Shown piece by piece: positions 1 through 38,731 of a DNA stretch of 64,000 nt; position 1 is the first letter of the stretch; each line of letters opens with the position of its first letter. This DNA comes from Aldrovandia affinis (Eukaryota > Chordata > Actinopteri > Notacanthiformes > Halosauridae), in NCBI GenBank assembly GCA_029706075.1, contig JAINUG010000227.1, positions 313,001 through 377,000 on the forward strand, given 5' to 3'. Under the pieces are notes generated by a model, which was not told the origin of the DNA, did no database searches, and saw only the letters and a program-made list of their open reading frames with translations. Position numbers and translations under genes: made by a program.

Positions 1-261
1 GGAAACGTTGACACTGAAGCGGCCTCCTACCTCTGTCCTCCCGCACCGCGTCCTCTTCCCCTCCTCTCTTTAACCCACCTCTCAAGATGTCGTTGAACTG
101 AGCGCAAGAGAGAAAGAGAAACAATGAGAAAGAGGAGGAAAAAAAGGGAGGGATGAGCAAATGAAAGAAAGTACATGAGAGAGAGCAGCCAATGTTACAT
201 TTGGGGGCGGAAAGATTTCATGGAGAATAAGCGGCCGATGTCAGGTGGGGTGTTCCCGTAC

Positions 262-2270
262 CTTAGAGAAGGGGCTCCAGCGAGGGACCGAGGAGCCAGA
301 AGGCGGGGCCCCTGGGGGGCCACGAGGAGGGCTGTCCGGGGATTTGAGCATGAAGTCCCTGAGGGACTGTGCACTCGCCCCTCCCCTGCCCCATTCAGCA
401 CCGTCCTGAGTGGGGGGGGCCTCTATACCAGGGACCCCTGCAGTGACAGGGGAGGGGGAGCGTTAAAGCAGGGAGAAAATAATAATAGAAGACATTACAC
501 CCCCATAAATATACATCTCTGGGAGTCTAGGAGACCACCCCCCCCCCAAAAAAAATGCAAAAGTACAACTAATCCAGACAAAAACTAAACAAAACAGCAG
601 CAACACTCAAGGAGCAAGAAACAACAGAAACCAAAACCTTGAACTCACAACCTTAAAGACTGACAAAAGGTCACAGCAATACAAAGTAAAGCATGAGAGC
701 AACAGCATCGCACCTGGAGCCGCCTGTGCAGCGAACACCCTTACCGATTCTCCCGAAGCCTGGCTGCTGCCCGAAGGGGCCGAGTCTGGAGAAGATCTCC
801 TCCATCTCCCTGAAGACCTGTCCGAAGAGCTGCGACTCCTGCGTGTGCAGCCCGCTCGGCCCGAAGCTGAACCCGAACCGCAGAGCTTCGTCAAACGGGT
901 CCCGGTGGCGCTGCTCCCCCTCATAGTCGCGGAAGTCGTCGTCCTCGTCGTCATCCTCGTCGTCGTGAGTCATGGCGTCAAAGAAGGCGTCCCTGCGGAG
1001 GGGGGAGAGGTTCTGACAGTCGAATGGGACTCAAAACCCACCTCTTCAGACTCCACTACCACTGAGCTAAATTGTCTTCACCACTGTTTACTTGTTCCAA
1101 CACTATACTCCCAAAAAAAAAAAATAAAATAATTCACTAACCTTTTCCTTCCCAGTGTTACAGGTATGGTACGCAGCTGCCTGCAATGATGTCTATCGCT
1201 GTATTCCTGCACTGATCTCGTGCGCTAACTATGATTGTTCCTACCATGTATTAATGCACATCCTCTGGATAAGAGCGTCTGCTAAATGCTTAAAATGTAA
1301 AATGTAATGTACTCCCGGGCTGGTGCAGCCGTGGATCGAACCCATGCTGCAGTGGGCAACCTGCACTTAGAACAAGTGCACATACCGGGTTGGGCCATCC
1401 AGGGGCCCCTAAATGAATTACTAACTCGGCAAGATAATTTTAGGAATGGGTCATTCCATCTGAAATCAATCATCTGTTGACCTCGCCCCCTTTTTAATTT
1501 TCACAAAAATGTCCATAAATGTTTGCCCATGGGAGAGTGTTTTTATTTGAACATACATGTTCCAGGTTAGACCCTGAAAACGTGGTGCTTTGCCTGCTGT
1601 CAGTTGCCTGCATGGTATCGACTTCTGGGAGTGTTATGGTGGGAGTGGGGGTGGTGGGGAAAAATAGGTCAAGGGGTGAGGTCAACAGGTAACTGTTGCT
1701 GTGGAATGGCGCCGATCAGCTAGCGAACCTGTTGTCAAACAAACTATAACTCCTCCGTAGACTAATCAAAACGATCTAATATTAACCCGCTACCTTAAAT
1801 TCACCGCTGGCAAAAGTTACACAACGTAGATATAATCTGGTACCCAGTTGCCACACTATTAAGTGCGGGTTGGCTAACTTATCCAACGGAACTTTCTAGA
1901 ATAGTAAATTAACTTATGAAAGCAGAAACGTTACCAAAATTGTTAACTAGTCAGTTATCTCGCTAGCGCTAGCTACGGCGGATTTGAAATGTTGGACAAC
2001 TTCGCCAGCTAGTTATCACTAACGTTATATTTTCCATTTGACAGTTAACGTTGGCTTAGTTAGTAGCCATCTACAAAGTCCTAGCTAACTACTACTAGCG
2101 TAGTTGCTAAAAACACGGTAACAGCTGTTGGCTAACGTTACGTAGCTGGCTAGCCGCGTCACAATTTGGTCACAATGGTCTCACGCCTACCTTCCAGGGT
2201 ATCGGCCGTCTCCATGGTATTGGCCTCCAGGTACCCCAAAAAATCCACGAAACAAATCAAATACGTTCAT
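262..2270 (-). CDS. hax1: HCLS1-associated protein X-1, exons 1-3 (5' part of gene)
   Basis: Mitochondria-associated anti-apoptotic HAX1; this is its N-terminal part and the gene runs off the left edge. Coding exons are 2191-2270, 745-992 and 262-437. All have GT-AG borders and compatible phases, giving 168 codons. Exon 1 starts MNVFDLFRGFFGVPGG, the typical HAX1 N-terminus. Exon 2 carries the acidic DDEDDDEDDD stretch, then FGFSFGPSG and EMEEIFSRLGPF. Exon 3 contains SLRDFMLKSPDSPP, matching the conserved LRDSMLKYPDS region of the family. The ATG at 2268-2270 is chosen because it opens the conserved N-terminus. A fourth exon may begin within 1-30 (an AG acceptor followed by an open frame in phase 0), but too little is visible to call it. 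ubap2l lies upstream in the same direction, as in human. Confidence 0.92.
1040..1310 (+). repeat. L2-type LINE or SINE 3' end
   Basis: Lies in hax1 intron 1. It contains 'actcaaaacccacctcttca' near 1030-1050 and ends with 'ggataagagcgtctgctaaa' followed by TGTAA-like repeats. This is the 3' tail shared by fish L2-clade LINEs and SINEs that borrow it. Related tails occur at 43980-44075 and 50080-50242. Confidence 0.6.
1311..1425 (-). repeat. tRNA-like SINE fragment
   Basis: Read on the minus strand it has a B-box-like GGTTCGAT-type segment ('gtggatcgaacccatgc' on plus) and an A-box-like 'ggcccaacccgg' part. Short and degraded, inside hax1 intron 1. Confidence 0.4.
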
Positions 2271-3388
2271 TTACTACTTTACAATATTACCGGTCGTATC
2301 CCACTCCAGTAACAAGCCACAGCACTGCAGGAGAAGGTCTTACTCGATGTCACGACCTACCAAAGATTATGTAATATCCGGTAGCGTGTACCGTAAAACC
2401 CATAAGACACGCGCAATATAATCAATGAGACCGTTAAAACATCCCATCTATAAATTATGGTCTTCCCATTCATGTGTAAATCATTCTCAATAAATACTTT
2501 CAGCTCAATCTCCTTAAGGCTATTAATGCATTTTCTGTAATTGCAAATAAATGTAATACAAACTTAAAACTATTACGGCTAACGCCGCTATAATGGAGTA
2601 GTATATATATATATATATATATATAGCGCAACTCATTTCTATCACTGAGAATGAGAAAATTCCTTAAGGCATCCTTGTGTTAACATTGTGTCTATGTAAG
2701 TAGTGTTGGGGGCATGTATGCAAGTATGGCATATCTTCCAGTGCAATGTTCACTTGAGTTCGTACCATCGCAAAAAAGGGCAAATAAGAAATGTACCATT
2801 AATAACATTTGCCTTTACAGTAGTCGCTTCCATTTTTCCCCTCTTCCAGACAAACGACAAACAGATGAACTGATACTCTCCATCTCAAAAAACAAATAAT
2901 GTAAATCTTGGGTTTAGCCCGATTGTTCAGACTAAACCTGCTGGTGCTGCAGTTCTGATCACTTGAACACGGAAATCAACATGTCTTTGCTGGTCATAAT
3001 GACAAATCAACATGTCTTTGCTGGTCATGACAAATGACATGTAGTGATCAACTGCCTTCCAGTGAAGTAAACTATGGTAGAGAGTATGCGTGCCAGCCAG
3101 TGCCGTCACTCAGAAAAGCACTGAAGCAGGCCAAGCCTAAACCTGGCACACTGGGGACGAGATAAGGTCACTGCACTGCCGCATGGTAAACCAAAGTTTG
3201 GTTCCTGCGTGTGGCAAGTAAACTCTTTGCCTCCTTGAAAATCCTCATTTAAATGATGGCATACACTGCCAAAGAGGGGGAAAAATAAAAATCAGGCTGC
3301 AATTACAGGCAATGTGATGTCCAATTAAAAAAGACATTCACATCCAAATGATGAAATGTCTTTTTCCTGTACATTTCCTTTCTATATA
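2271..3388. other. hax1 5' flank, intergenic
   Basis: Upstream of the hax1 start codon. No ORF resembles a gene. An (AT)n run lies at 2602-2625. The hax1 transcription start is probably within about 150 bp above 2270, but no TATA box or clear initiator is visible. Confidence 0.4.
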
Positions 3389-3390
3389 TA

Positions 3391-4941
3391 CAGTGCCCTC
3401 CAGAATTATTGGCACCCTTAGTGAAGATGAGCAAAAAGAGCTATGAAAAAATGTCTTTGTTGTTCATCAGCTTGATCTTACACTCAAAATATGAGAGAAA
3501 TCTAACCTTGAAGTAAAATTATTTAAAGAAAAAATATCCTCAAAAACGTGTCACAATTATTGGCACCCCTGCATTTAGTACTTTGTGCACCCTCCCCTTG
3601 CCAAGATAACAGCACTGAGTCTATAATTCTCCTATAATACTTGATGCGGTGGGAGAACCCATAGCAAGGGATCCGAGACCATTCCTCCATACAGAATCTC
3701 TCCAGATCCTTCAGTCCTTGGTCCTCACTTGTGGACTCTCCTCTTCAGCTCAACCCCCACAAGTTTTCAATGGGGTTTAGGTCAGGGGACTGGGATGGTC
3801 ATTGCAAAAGCTTGATTCTGTGGTCAGTGAACCAGTTTGGTGTGGATTCGGAGGTGTACTTTGGTATGATTGTCCTGCTGGAAGATCAAACATGACCCAG
3901 TTTTAGCCTCCTGACAGAGGCAGCCAGATTCTGATTCATCTCAGCTCCAGTTGCTTTAATCTTCTTAATTATTGCCCTAATAGGGGAAATGGCTATTTTC
4001 AGGTGTAGCTTTTTTTTTATAGACATTCCCTGATTTATAAAGGTCAACAACCTTTTGTCTCATTTCATTTGTGGATCTTCCCCATATTGATGGATGACTG
4101 CGCATCACGCATAGCTGTGGTCATGTGCGTCAAACAAACGCTGATTGGTTGAGCAGGGAAGCATATCCAGGTGCCTGCTAGGTACTGAACTGTAGCTCAG
4201 TGGTAACTTCTCTAACATAGCCAGCTAGCTGAAATGCTAACGTTACTACAGAAACATAGCCATGGATCAGATGTAACGTTGACTAAACATCTATCTATCT
4301 CAGAAGAGCGGTGACGTCAAAGTTCAAGCATATTTAAAATGTAACCGATTTTAAGTGCTCCGTGTTCCTGCACTCTTGGGAGAGCATTCTTTTGAGTGCA
4401 CTTGGAAGTCCTTTGTTTATGCCAGGGGTGAAAACAGATTTCCGTTTCTGGGTCTCTTCGCTTTCTGTACATTCTTTAGTTTAGTAAATGTGACACTGCC
4501 CCCTAGTGCACGCGTTAACGTTACATGCAAGTATGTTGGCAAACACCTATGCGTACAATAGGTGTACGTGTTTGCAGATTCAGATGCAGAAGCATAATTA
4601 AGCCTTAAAGGAGTTTGGCCTGTGTGTCACCTCATATTTATACTCCAGTGAAACAGGAAGTCATGGATGACCACTTAAAAGTTCCTAAAGGCTCAGGTGA
4701 ACTTAAAAAAACATTCAAAAACATAAATGGGAAAATACTTCATTTAGATTTTGTTCATAAGAATTTCTAAGTGCCAATCATTTTGACATGTTTTTGAGAA
4801 AAATGTATATTTTTTGAGAAGGATTTTTTTCCCTTTTAATAATTTTACTTCAATTAAGATCAAGCTAATGAACAACAAAACAATGTCATATCCTTTTTTG
4901 CTCATCTTTACCAAGGGTGCCAATAATTCTGGAGGGCACTG
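3391..4941 (-). mobile_element. Tc1-like DNA transposon, decayed
   Basis: Inverted ends are 'cagtgccctccagaattatt' at 3391 and its reverse complement ending at 4941. Each is flanked by TA (3389-3390 and 4942-4943), the Tc1/mariner target duplication. Inverted similarity extends inward about 150-200 bp (both sides carry 'agatgagcaaaaa'-type and 'gatcaagct' segments). Total length of 1551 bp is typical of Tc1 elements. The interior holds a broken transposase (separate entry) and about 650 bp at 4121-4770 that does not look like transposase. Confidence 0.88.
3560..4090 (-). pseudogene. Tc1-like transposase remnant
   Basis: Reverse reading shows FQQDN near 3880 and SPDLNPIENLWG near 3770, the second Asp and the Glu blocks of the Tc1 DDE catalytic domain. 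They are in different frames with stops between. Upstream (3920-4090) is a degraded DNA-binding part with NEMRQK-like coding. The segment between the DNA-binding part and FQQDN is missing, so this is an internally deleted, dead copy. Confidence 0.8.
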
Positions 4942-5109
4942 TATGTGTATGTATGTATGTATGCATGTGTATACATATATATAGTTTACTAAATAAAGTA
5001 AAAAAATAAAGAAATCAAAATCTAAAGTTTGTGGGTGAGAATTTAAGGGGGGACAAAAAGGCATCAAACAAAACAGGACTACAGTACTTGTGTTTTTTTA
5101 TATATATAT

Positions 5110-5758
5110 ACAAGACAAGTTTATCCATTTAAATTCTTTTGAACGCACAGTACAAAAAGAAAATAGTCACTGACAAACAAAAACCATTGTACAACTCTGT
5201 CCATCATTACTCACGGCTTTAAGTTTCCTAATAATATAAGAAGAAGGGGGTGTGGGGGGGGAGGTGCAAAGGGGCCGGGGGTGAGGGGGTTAGAAAAAAA
5301 GAACAACACTTATACACATGGGGGCTGAAAGGAGCATGGGCTGATTCCAATCGTGTGGGTTTGGGTGAAAACCCTGGACTTTTGAGAGGGCAGTCTCTCT
5401 GGCATTACCTAGGTCTCAGTGGGGATTCAGTCCACATTTCGCAGATTCTGGAGGAGCGAACTCAATCCAGGCAGGTGATGCAGAGGGAGGACTGGCTTTT
5501 TGTTTTTAAGAACCAACCCCCCTCCCCCTGCAGATTGATACTGGATTTAATGATTTAACAAGAACAGAACAAAACAAGTATTTTGCCTGCAGAGAATACA
5601 ACAAATAATTAAAAAAAGAAATAAAAAGTGCATATTTCTACAGCACAAAACACAGGAGAGGAGTTGGGCCCGCAGTCAATGCGCAACCTTCACTCCTGGA
5701 ATCAGCGTTCTTCTGCCCCAGCGGTTCACCCTCTCGAGTCCCACCCCCGCGCACGCAC

Positions 5759-5796
<38 letters not shown>

Positions 5797-6538
5797 CGCA
5801 CGTACCCACATCAGTGCATATATATATATATATATTTATATATTTGGTAAAAAATAAAACTACAAGAACTGCATTGCCGATTTAGAGAATTTCGTTTAAA
5901 AATAAATTTGGTAACACGCAACGGAAAAAAAAGAAAAAATGAAATTTCTGCTTTCATGGGGAGGAGGGGAAATTGGAGAACTTTCCACAAGGGGGGAGAA
6001 GAGACAGAGAGATTAGACAGAGAGAAAGAGGAGGGCAACAAAGGGAGGGGAAAATAGAAAATGCCAGCACATGCCCCTCCCTCTCTCCACCCCCAACAGT
6101 CCAGTTAAAAAAACGAACAAACAAAAAAAGAACTTTTTAGAAAACAGATCTATGTTACATAGAACAGAGAAAAGAGTCGAACACAACGCAAACTCAGAGC
6201 ACTCTACTCATCCCATTTAAAACGGCTCTCATATTGTGGTCAGTTACATTAAACCAATCACCCTCCCGCCCTCCCCCTCTTTAGACAGCCCCCCAGACAC
6301 CTGCAGCACCCTCCCCACCCCACAGTGCCTGCTCTCTCAGTATAGCACCAGTGGCCGGGACAGGTACTGCAGGTGCACTGTCGGGAGAGGATTGGAGGAA
6401 GGTGTGGTTCTGCAGGGGAGGAAGGGGGGTAAGATGGAGACCTTGGCAGGGGAAGGGGGCATAGGAGAGGGGAGGTGGGGGCTTCCATCAGCCTTTGGGA
6501 CCTTAGACGGGCAGGCTGGGGGCGTTGGAGGTGGCTTA
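5110..6538 (-). other. ubap2l: ubap2l 3' untranslated region (inferred)
   Basis: Follows the ubap2l stop codon at 6539-6541 on the minus strand; a second in-frame TAA follows at 6536-6538. No gene-like ORF lies here. A canonical AATAAA on the minus strand is not obvious, so the end is a guess. It contains (AC)n at 5751-5794. Confidence 0.5.
5751..5794. repeat. (AC)n microsatellite
   Basis: Uninterrupted AC dinucleotides after 'gcgcacgcacacacgc', inside the presumed ubap2l 3' UTR. Confidence 0.9.
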
Positions 6539-33515
<26,977 letters not shown>

Positions 33516-33560
33516 TTACAGTATATACAAATAACAGTATTTACAAAGGAATAACACCTA

Positions 33561-33563
33561 GGG

Positions 33564-33594
<31 letters not shown>
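33561..33594. repeat. (GA)n at the acceptor of ubap2l first coding exon
   Basis: Pure GA next to the 'cccctag' acceptor (exon high end 33557), again a (CT)n pyrimidine tract in the gene's sense. Confidence 0.85.
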
Positions 33595-33596
<2 letters not shown>

Positions 33597-36034
33597 CGGA
33601 CGGTTACTCAATGTAACCGTCTACTTTAACCGTTGCTAAGACACAAATTATGGAACGCAATCAGACTGAGGCAGATGTGAAGTTAGTAAGGTGGAGCGCA
33701 TGCGCGCAGATTGATTTGCGCTTGATATAAATACACATTTTGGAAAATTGTAAAAGCGCAGTAAATAAAACATGTGCGTCTCTAAAACTACTTAACATTC
33801 GTATAATTAAACAATTCTGGTTTTGACAAAGAAATTGATTCGAAACAATTCCATACTGAAACAATTCGCGTGGTAGATTAGTGACCACGGCCCAATTTAC
33901 AGTCAAACCCTCCTCTTAGAAATGTGACTGATACGATCTCCAGCAAAGCATCCAGCCAGATCGACGTCTTAAAAACAGTCCCCTCAAGATTATTTCGTTG
34001 CCAGTTGACAGCAATACGACCAATTATACACGGAGCGTATTAGTAAAGTCCCCCTTAATGCTTGGGCTGCATGCTATAGCGAACACACATTCAACAGTCT
34101 AACAAAAACATGCGCGAGTGACCGATGTTCCCGGTCTAACAATCTTAAATCTTTCAGGCAAGTTAGCGTTCAAACGAGCAAATTTACACGCCACATATGC
34201 AATCGATTGCTAGCAATCTCGCTAGCTGGCTAACTACCTGGCTAGCAAGACATTTGATAAAGTGACCACACGGAGCAACTTCGAAAAACACGTCTTCCGA
34301 AATGAAAGTGGACGTAAACCATGAGACCGCAGCTCAGATACAACACTCAATTTAACCAAGCAACTAGCCAGCTACACTAGCACCACTTGCGACGCTCCAC
34401 GACTAACGTTACGTTACGTGATCTGATGGCTACAATACAAACGCCAGGCGTGGGTACCAACAACAGGTTATTGCTCATAGGCAGCTAGCAATAACACGCT
34501 TACACAATACAACTTACACCTGACTTGTGTCTTACTAGGAAAAACGAATTTAGCTTGCTGGATCACTGGATAGGACGGCCGTAACAATAACATAATAAGT
34601 AAGTTAGCTAGCTAACGTTATATGAGAACTCTTTATATGAGGTTGAGGATAGGTTAGCGGACGTTACAGGGACCAGTATACAATCCAAGCTAAGAGGGAT
34701 TTGCATCTTGGAAAATGTCCAAGACATACAAATTTCTCTGCCGTGTACAGTCGGTAGCCATATCTAAAAATAAAATAATTTGCTAACGTAACGTTAGACC
34801 TTCTGCTTGCCAGACTACAATACAAACATCGCTAGCTATTCGTGATCTTTCAGACAACTTTAGTTGTAATAACGATCGAGCTACAAGTAGCTAGTGCTAG
34901 CAAACTATTGCATACCCATACAGCAAGGCAGAGTTTATTAACCAGCTAGCTTGCTACCCTTCTATAACCATCTACTACACATGCGACAGGAAGGGAAGAG
35001 ATGCGAGCACATAACAAGGAAACGTTACTGTTTACTGAAGCATCCCACACAGCCAAACTAAAGCCATGTCAACAGTGACGTTAACGTTAACACAACTACC
35101 CAAGCTGGCTAGCTTGCTTTAGGACAGCAGTTGATTTTGTTAGCTCATGATGCATTTGATTTCGAGGAGAGCTCAACTTCCATGGACATTACAAAACGCT
35201 GTTTACCGCTAGTTAGTTAGTTAGTTAACGTCGGACATTTCAGAATTCTCTGAGCTCCGAGGGTAGCTAGCTGGCTGTGATGGTTATTAGGAAGCTGGCT
35301 AAATTGTTATCTAAACAGCTTGCTTGTTGGCTAGTACTGGACATTAATTTCTTGTTCCATTTTGGCGAATTGTAGCTAGCAAGCTAGTTGACAAAATAAA
35401 GCAATTCACAATCACCCATTGCTACCATCACTAGCCTAGGCTACATTAATATTAAGCTTTTTTTTTTTTAAACCCTTGCGAGTTAACTAACGTTATTTCG
35501 TGGCTTCCGTTTCTCGCCATCCCAACCTCATGGCCAAAAGAGCAGCCATTGCACTCAAACAAACCAGGTTGGGTCACACCGAGGGGTCCACAAGAATACA
35601 ATAACTAGCCGGCTATTGATCAATTTTCACCGCGTTGTTACAGCAAAATGTACACCTCGCCCGTATACAACTCCTTACAGACCTACCAGTATCTGTATTC
35701 GTTTCGGGTTTGAGAAAACGATCTGTCTGTCGCTAACCTCCACCAAGCACTATGCCCACCATCATAACGCTATCGCCGGGTGAACTTACATACTTGACAA
35801 CGAGGCTCATGCTAGGCCGCTAGGCCCAGAATAACGAAAATAAATAACGGGCGATAATACTGACCAGAAACCAGACTGGAGCCCTGGAACCGAGCTTTTA
35901 AAAAGACTAAGCCGCCTCAATATCGACCTCCAAGCTGAGACGGAGCAAATTCGAAACCGTTAAATCCTTACGCAATATAGGAAAATTAGCCGAATGGCCT
36001 CGCCTAGACAATAAGCGAGACACTTGGAATTTAC
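33595..36034. other. ubap2l intron 1
   Basis: AT-rich, with very many 'gctagc', 'tagctag' and 'taacgtta' words (34190-35490). No exon or RNA gene is supported. Alternative donor-like sites on minus occur near 35788 and 35686, so other first exons are possible. Confidence 0.5.
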
Positions 36035-36135
36035 CTGTTTCTTTTCCACACTGACACCCCGATAGCTGCGTCACGTGGCTAAGAGAACGCTCAGCAGCTT
36101 CAACGAACTGATACCCTGATCACGTGACCCGTCCT
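36035..36135 (-). promoter_or_regulatory. ubap2l: ubap2l first noncoding exon and promoter (inferred)
   Basis: On minus a good donor (AAACAG|GTAAAT) lies at 36034. Just upstream are two CACGTG E-boxes, 'gcgtcacgtggc' at 36069 and 'gatcacgtgacc' at 36118. The transcription start is inferred to lie between them and the donor; there is no TATA box. Confidence 0.5.
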
Positions 36136-38384
36136 CCAAAACCCGCCATCGCTCAATCTGTTCTATTTGTTATTAATAGTGAGCGGGGTTAAAATTGATT
36201 GTTTTTGCGATATAGAGAAAAATGTGATGTTTTTATAATGTGATTGCATCATAAATTACACTTCTGATGAGAACTACCACGGCCCAATATTGTTCCTACC
36301 GATAATCGATATTTATATTTTTTAATATTGTGTGATTTGTAGTGTACGCCCATATTTCGCTTAAACGTTATTCATGCACTGTCCACATTTCTGCCGTTTC
36401 TTTTAATTTGATGTTATGATGACTAACACCTTCTGTGTTTTCTAAAACCATAGAAACGTAGGATTTATGAGCTGTGCATAGCGTCCTTTAGTAACACGAA
36501 CTGCATTATCAACTGGTCCACAAAGACAGGATAATTCATCGTTGGTAGCAACATGCAAATTAAGAACGTCGAGAAGGGTTATACGCTCTTAAATAACGAA
36601 AATACACGACATTGCCTACATGCACCTTTGATCAGGGCCTAAAGTTAAAACAGATGTGTAAAAATAGATGTATTCGTTTGAATTTTAATTAACCCGTTGT
36701 GTTATTGAGGGCAAGTAAAGCAACTAAAAGACGAAATACCCCCACCTACCGTGCAACATTTGTAGCGCAAATATGCAGACGATCGTTTTGCCTCGCGCAA
36801 CACCTGTGCATTTTACATGTGTATTCTGGCCATTCGTGGTTGCTTAATGCTACATTAGCGTTTTAAAAGTGAATAACATTTTCAGCTACAAAATCACGTG
36901 ACTTTGCATGAAATAGAATGAATAAACACACAGTAATACAAAAATGTCATATATATATTGCATCTGACCCTAAATTGATGTAGTATACATGTAGTGTATG
37001 TACACTATAATAATCCTTCTTATTTATGAGCTTTCTTTCATTTCCTGGTCCCACGAAACCTCTCTGCCCTCAGTGAATAAAAGGCTTCATTTGTGCTGGC
37101 AGCCACCAGGGTTCTTTGTCTCAGCGATTTATAATACCATGACAACATGAAAAGATAATACATAACACAGGCTCAATGAGCAGCAGAATCAGGTGCAGAA
37201 TCAGCACAGTGATTGGCTGGCAGGTTCTCTGTATAGAATGGAATGGAATACATTTCTAAAGTTCTTCAGCCAGTACACAAGCTCTTTAGCTGGTACACAA
37301 GTTTTACACAAGTTGTTTACTATCATACAATTGGGCATTCCAAATTCGGAGAAAAAAGGGGAAAAAGCATCAAAAAAGAAGAAAAAGAGAAGCTGTTTTC
37401 AATCAGACTACGGCTTTCTAAAGAATGTAAGAATTCGTTTTGGACACCTAGACTTGGTACAACCCCCCCAAAAAAAAAAAAACCCACCACACTTGTTCTG
37501 AAGAGAAACTCCTCACATAAGCAGATGCATTTGCAATGATTGGGTATCATATCTTTAAAAACAGTAGACTGCTAGTGTGCCATCAGAGGGCACGGTTGAA
37601 TAATGAGGTCATCACTCTGCTGGTTTTTTTATTTATTTCAGGTGTGCTACCAGCCTACTGACCCTTGTGGCCAGGTGAAATGGCAGACCCCTCACCCATG
37701 TTGGTAACCTGGTTTTGTTTGCTAGACAGAGGCTGGTCACTTCTCTGAGTCAAAGCCAAACCTTAAAAAGAGCACAGATCAGCATAAACTCAATAACACA
37801 GTAGGAGACTCACAAGAGCACAGTCAGATAAGATAGTCATGATAACATACCTCTCCCATACCAAAAATGGGGGCGGAATTCCTGGAATGAATAAAGGTAA
37901 CCATGTCTTCTGTGACATCATCATGCCCCATGACTCATACCAGGATGTACTGCTCACAGAGAGGTATGCACTCCTCCACCACCGATTCTGTAGACTCACC
38001 AGATACTCAGCTCCTGTGTTCCTTCTGTGCTCTCTGCTTCTTAACTACAGGATGTTCCGCTACGGTTGGTTAAAGAAGTCTCCATTGCTGTATTACAGCA
38101 CAGGTGGTCCATTGCCACAGTGCTGTCCTAGGTCATACCCCTAAATACACTTTCAGACAATGTAACAAACTGGAACGTAGGAAGTTAATGCTGGGCTGTG
38201 TGTATGGCGAGTCTAAAGAATCGATGACCACCACCAAAACCAATCCACGTCCAGAGTATGTGGTGCCTCTGATTTCACCAGCTCTACTCCTACTTCTGTG
38301 ATAAACTCAGCTGAGCAGACTAACTTAATATCAGTTGACTGGGGCACTTTTAGGATGCACATGCGTTGACTAGACACACTTATC
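36136..38384. other. Intergenic, ubap2l to msto1
   Basis: About 2.2 kb with no supported gene or RNA and no recognised transposon. The AT-rich parts near 36200-37050 are unremarkable. Confidence 0.5.
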
Positions 38385-38731
38385 TTTTAGCAAAGCAGAT
38401 TTATTTACAGATCCAGAGGAGCGAGAGAGAGAGGGGTTGTCACAGTGACCGTTCTGACAGAGATATTCTTCCCTCATCCTCTTTCTCCTCTCCTTCACAC
38501 TCTCACCACCACTCCTATTCGACCCCTCAGAGCTCTTCCTTCTCTTCGTCTGCCCCACAATTCATCACCAACCATTATTTCTTTACGTTCGTTCGTTCGT
38601 TCGTTCGTTCATTCATTCATTCATTCCACCCTCCCTCGATTCCTCCAGTCCACAGGAACCGGGAGGAAAATTGCCGACCATCACTGAGCAGAGGAGGAGG
38701 AGGAATAGGAGGAGCCTTGTGTAGGCGTAAG
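38385..38731 (-). other. msto1: msto1 3' UTR with polyadenylation signal
   Basis: AATAAA on minus at 38400-38405, about 330 nt after the stop codon. It contains (GTTC)n/(ATTC)n at 38588-38627. Confidence 0.7.

Noticed and set aside
1..30. hax1 exon 4
   Set aside because: An AG acceptor and a short open frame exist in the right phase, but ten codons without a clear match are too little to call.
3391..4941. Active Tc1 transposon
   Set aside because: Transposase is internally deleted and frameshifted; only the ends are well kept.
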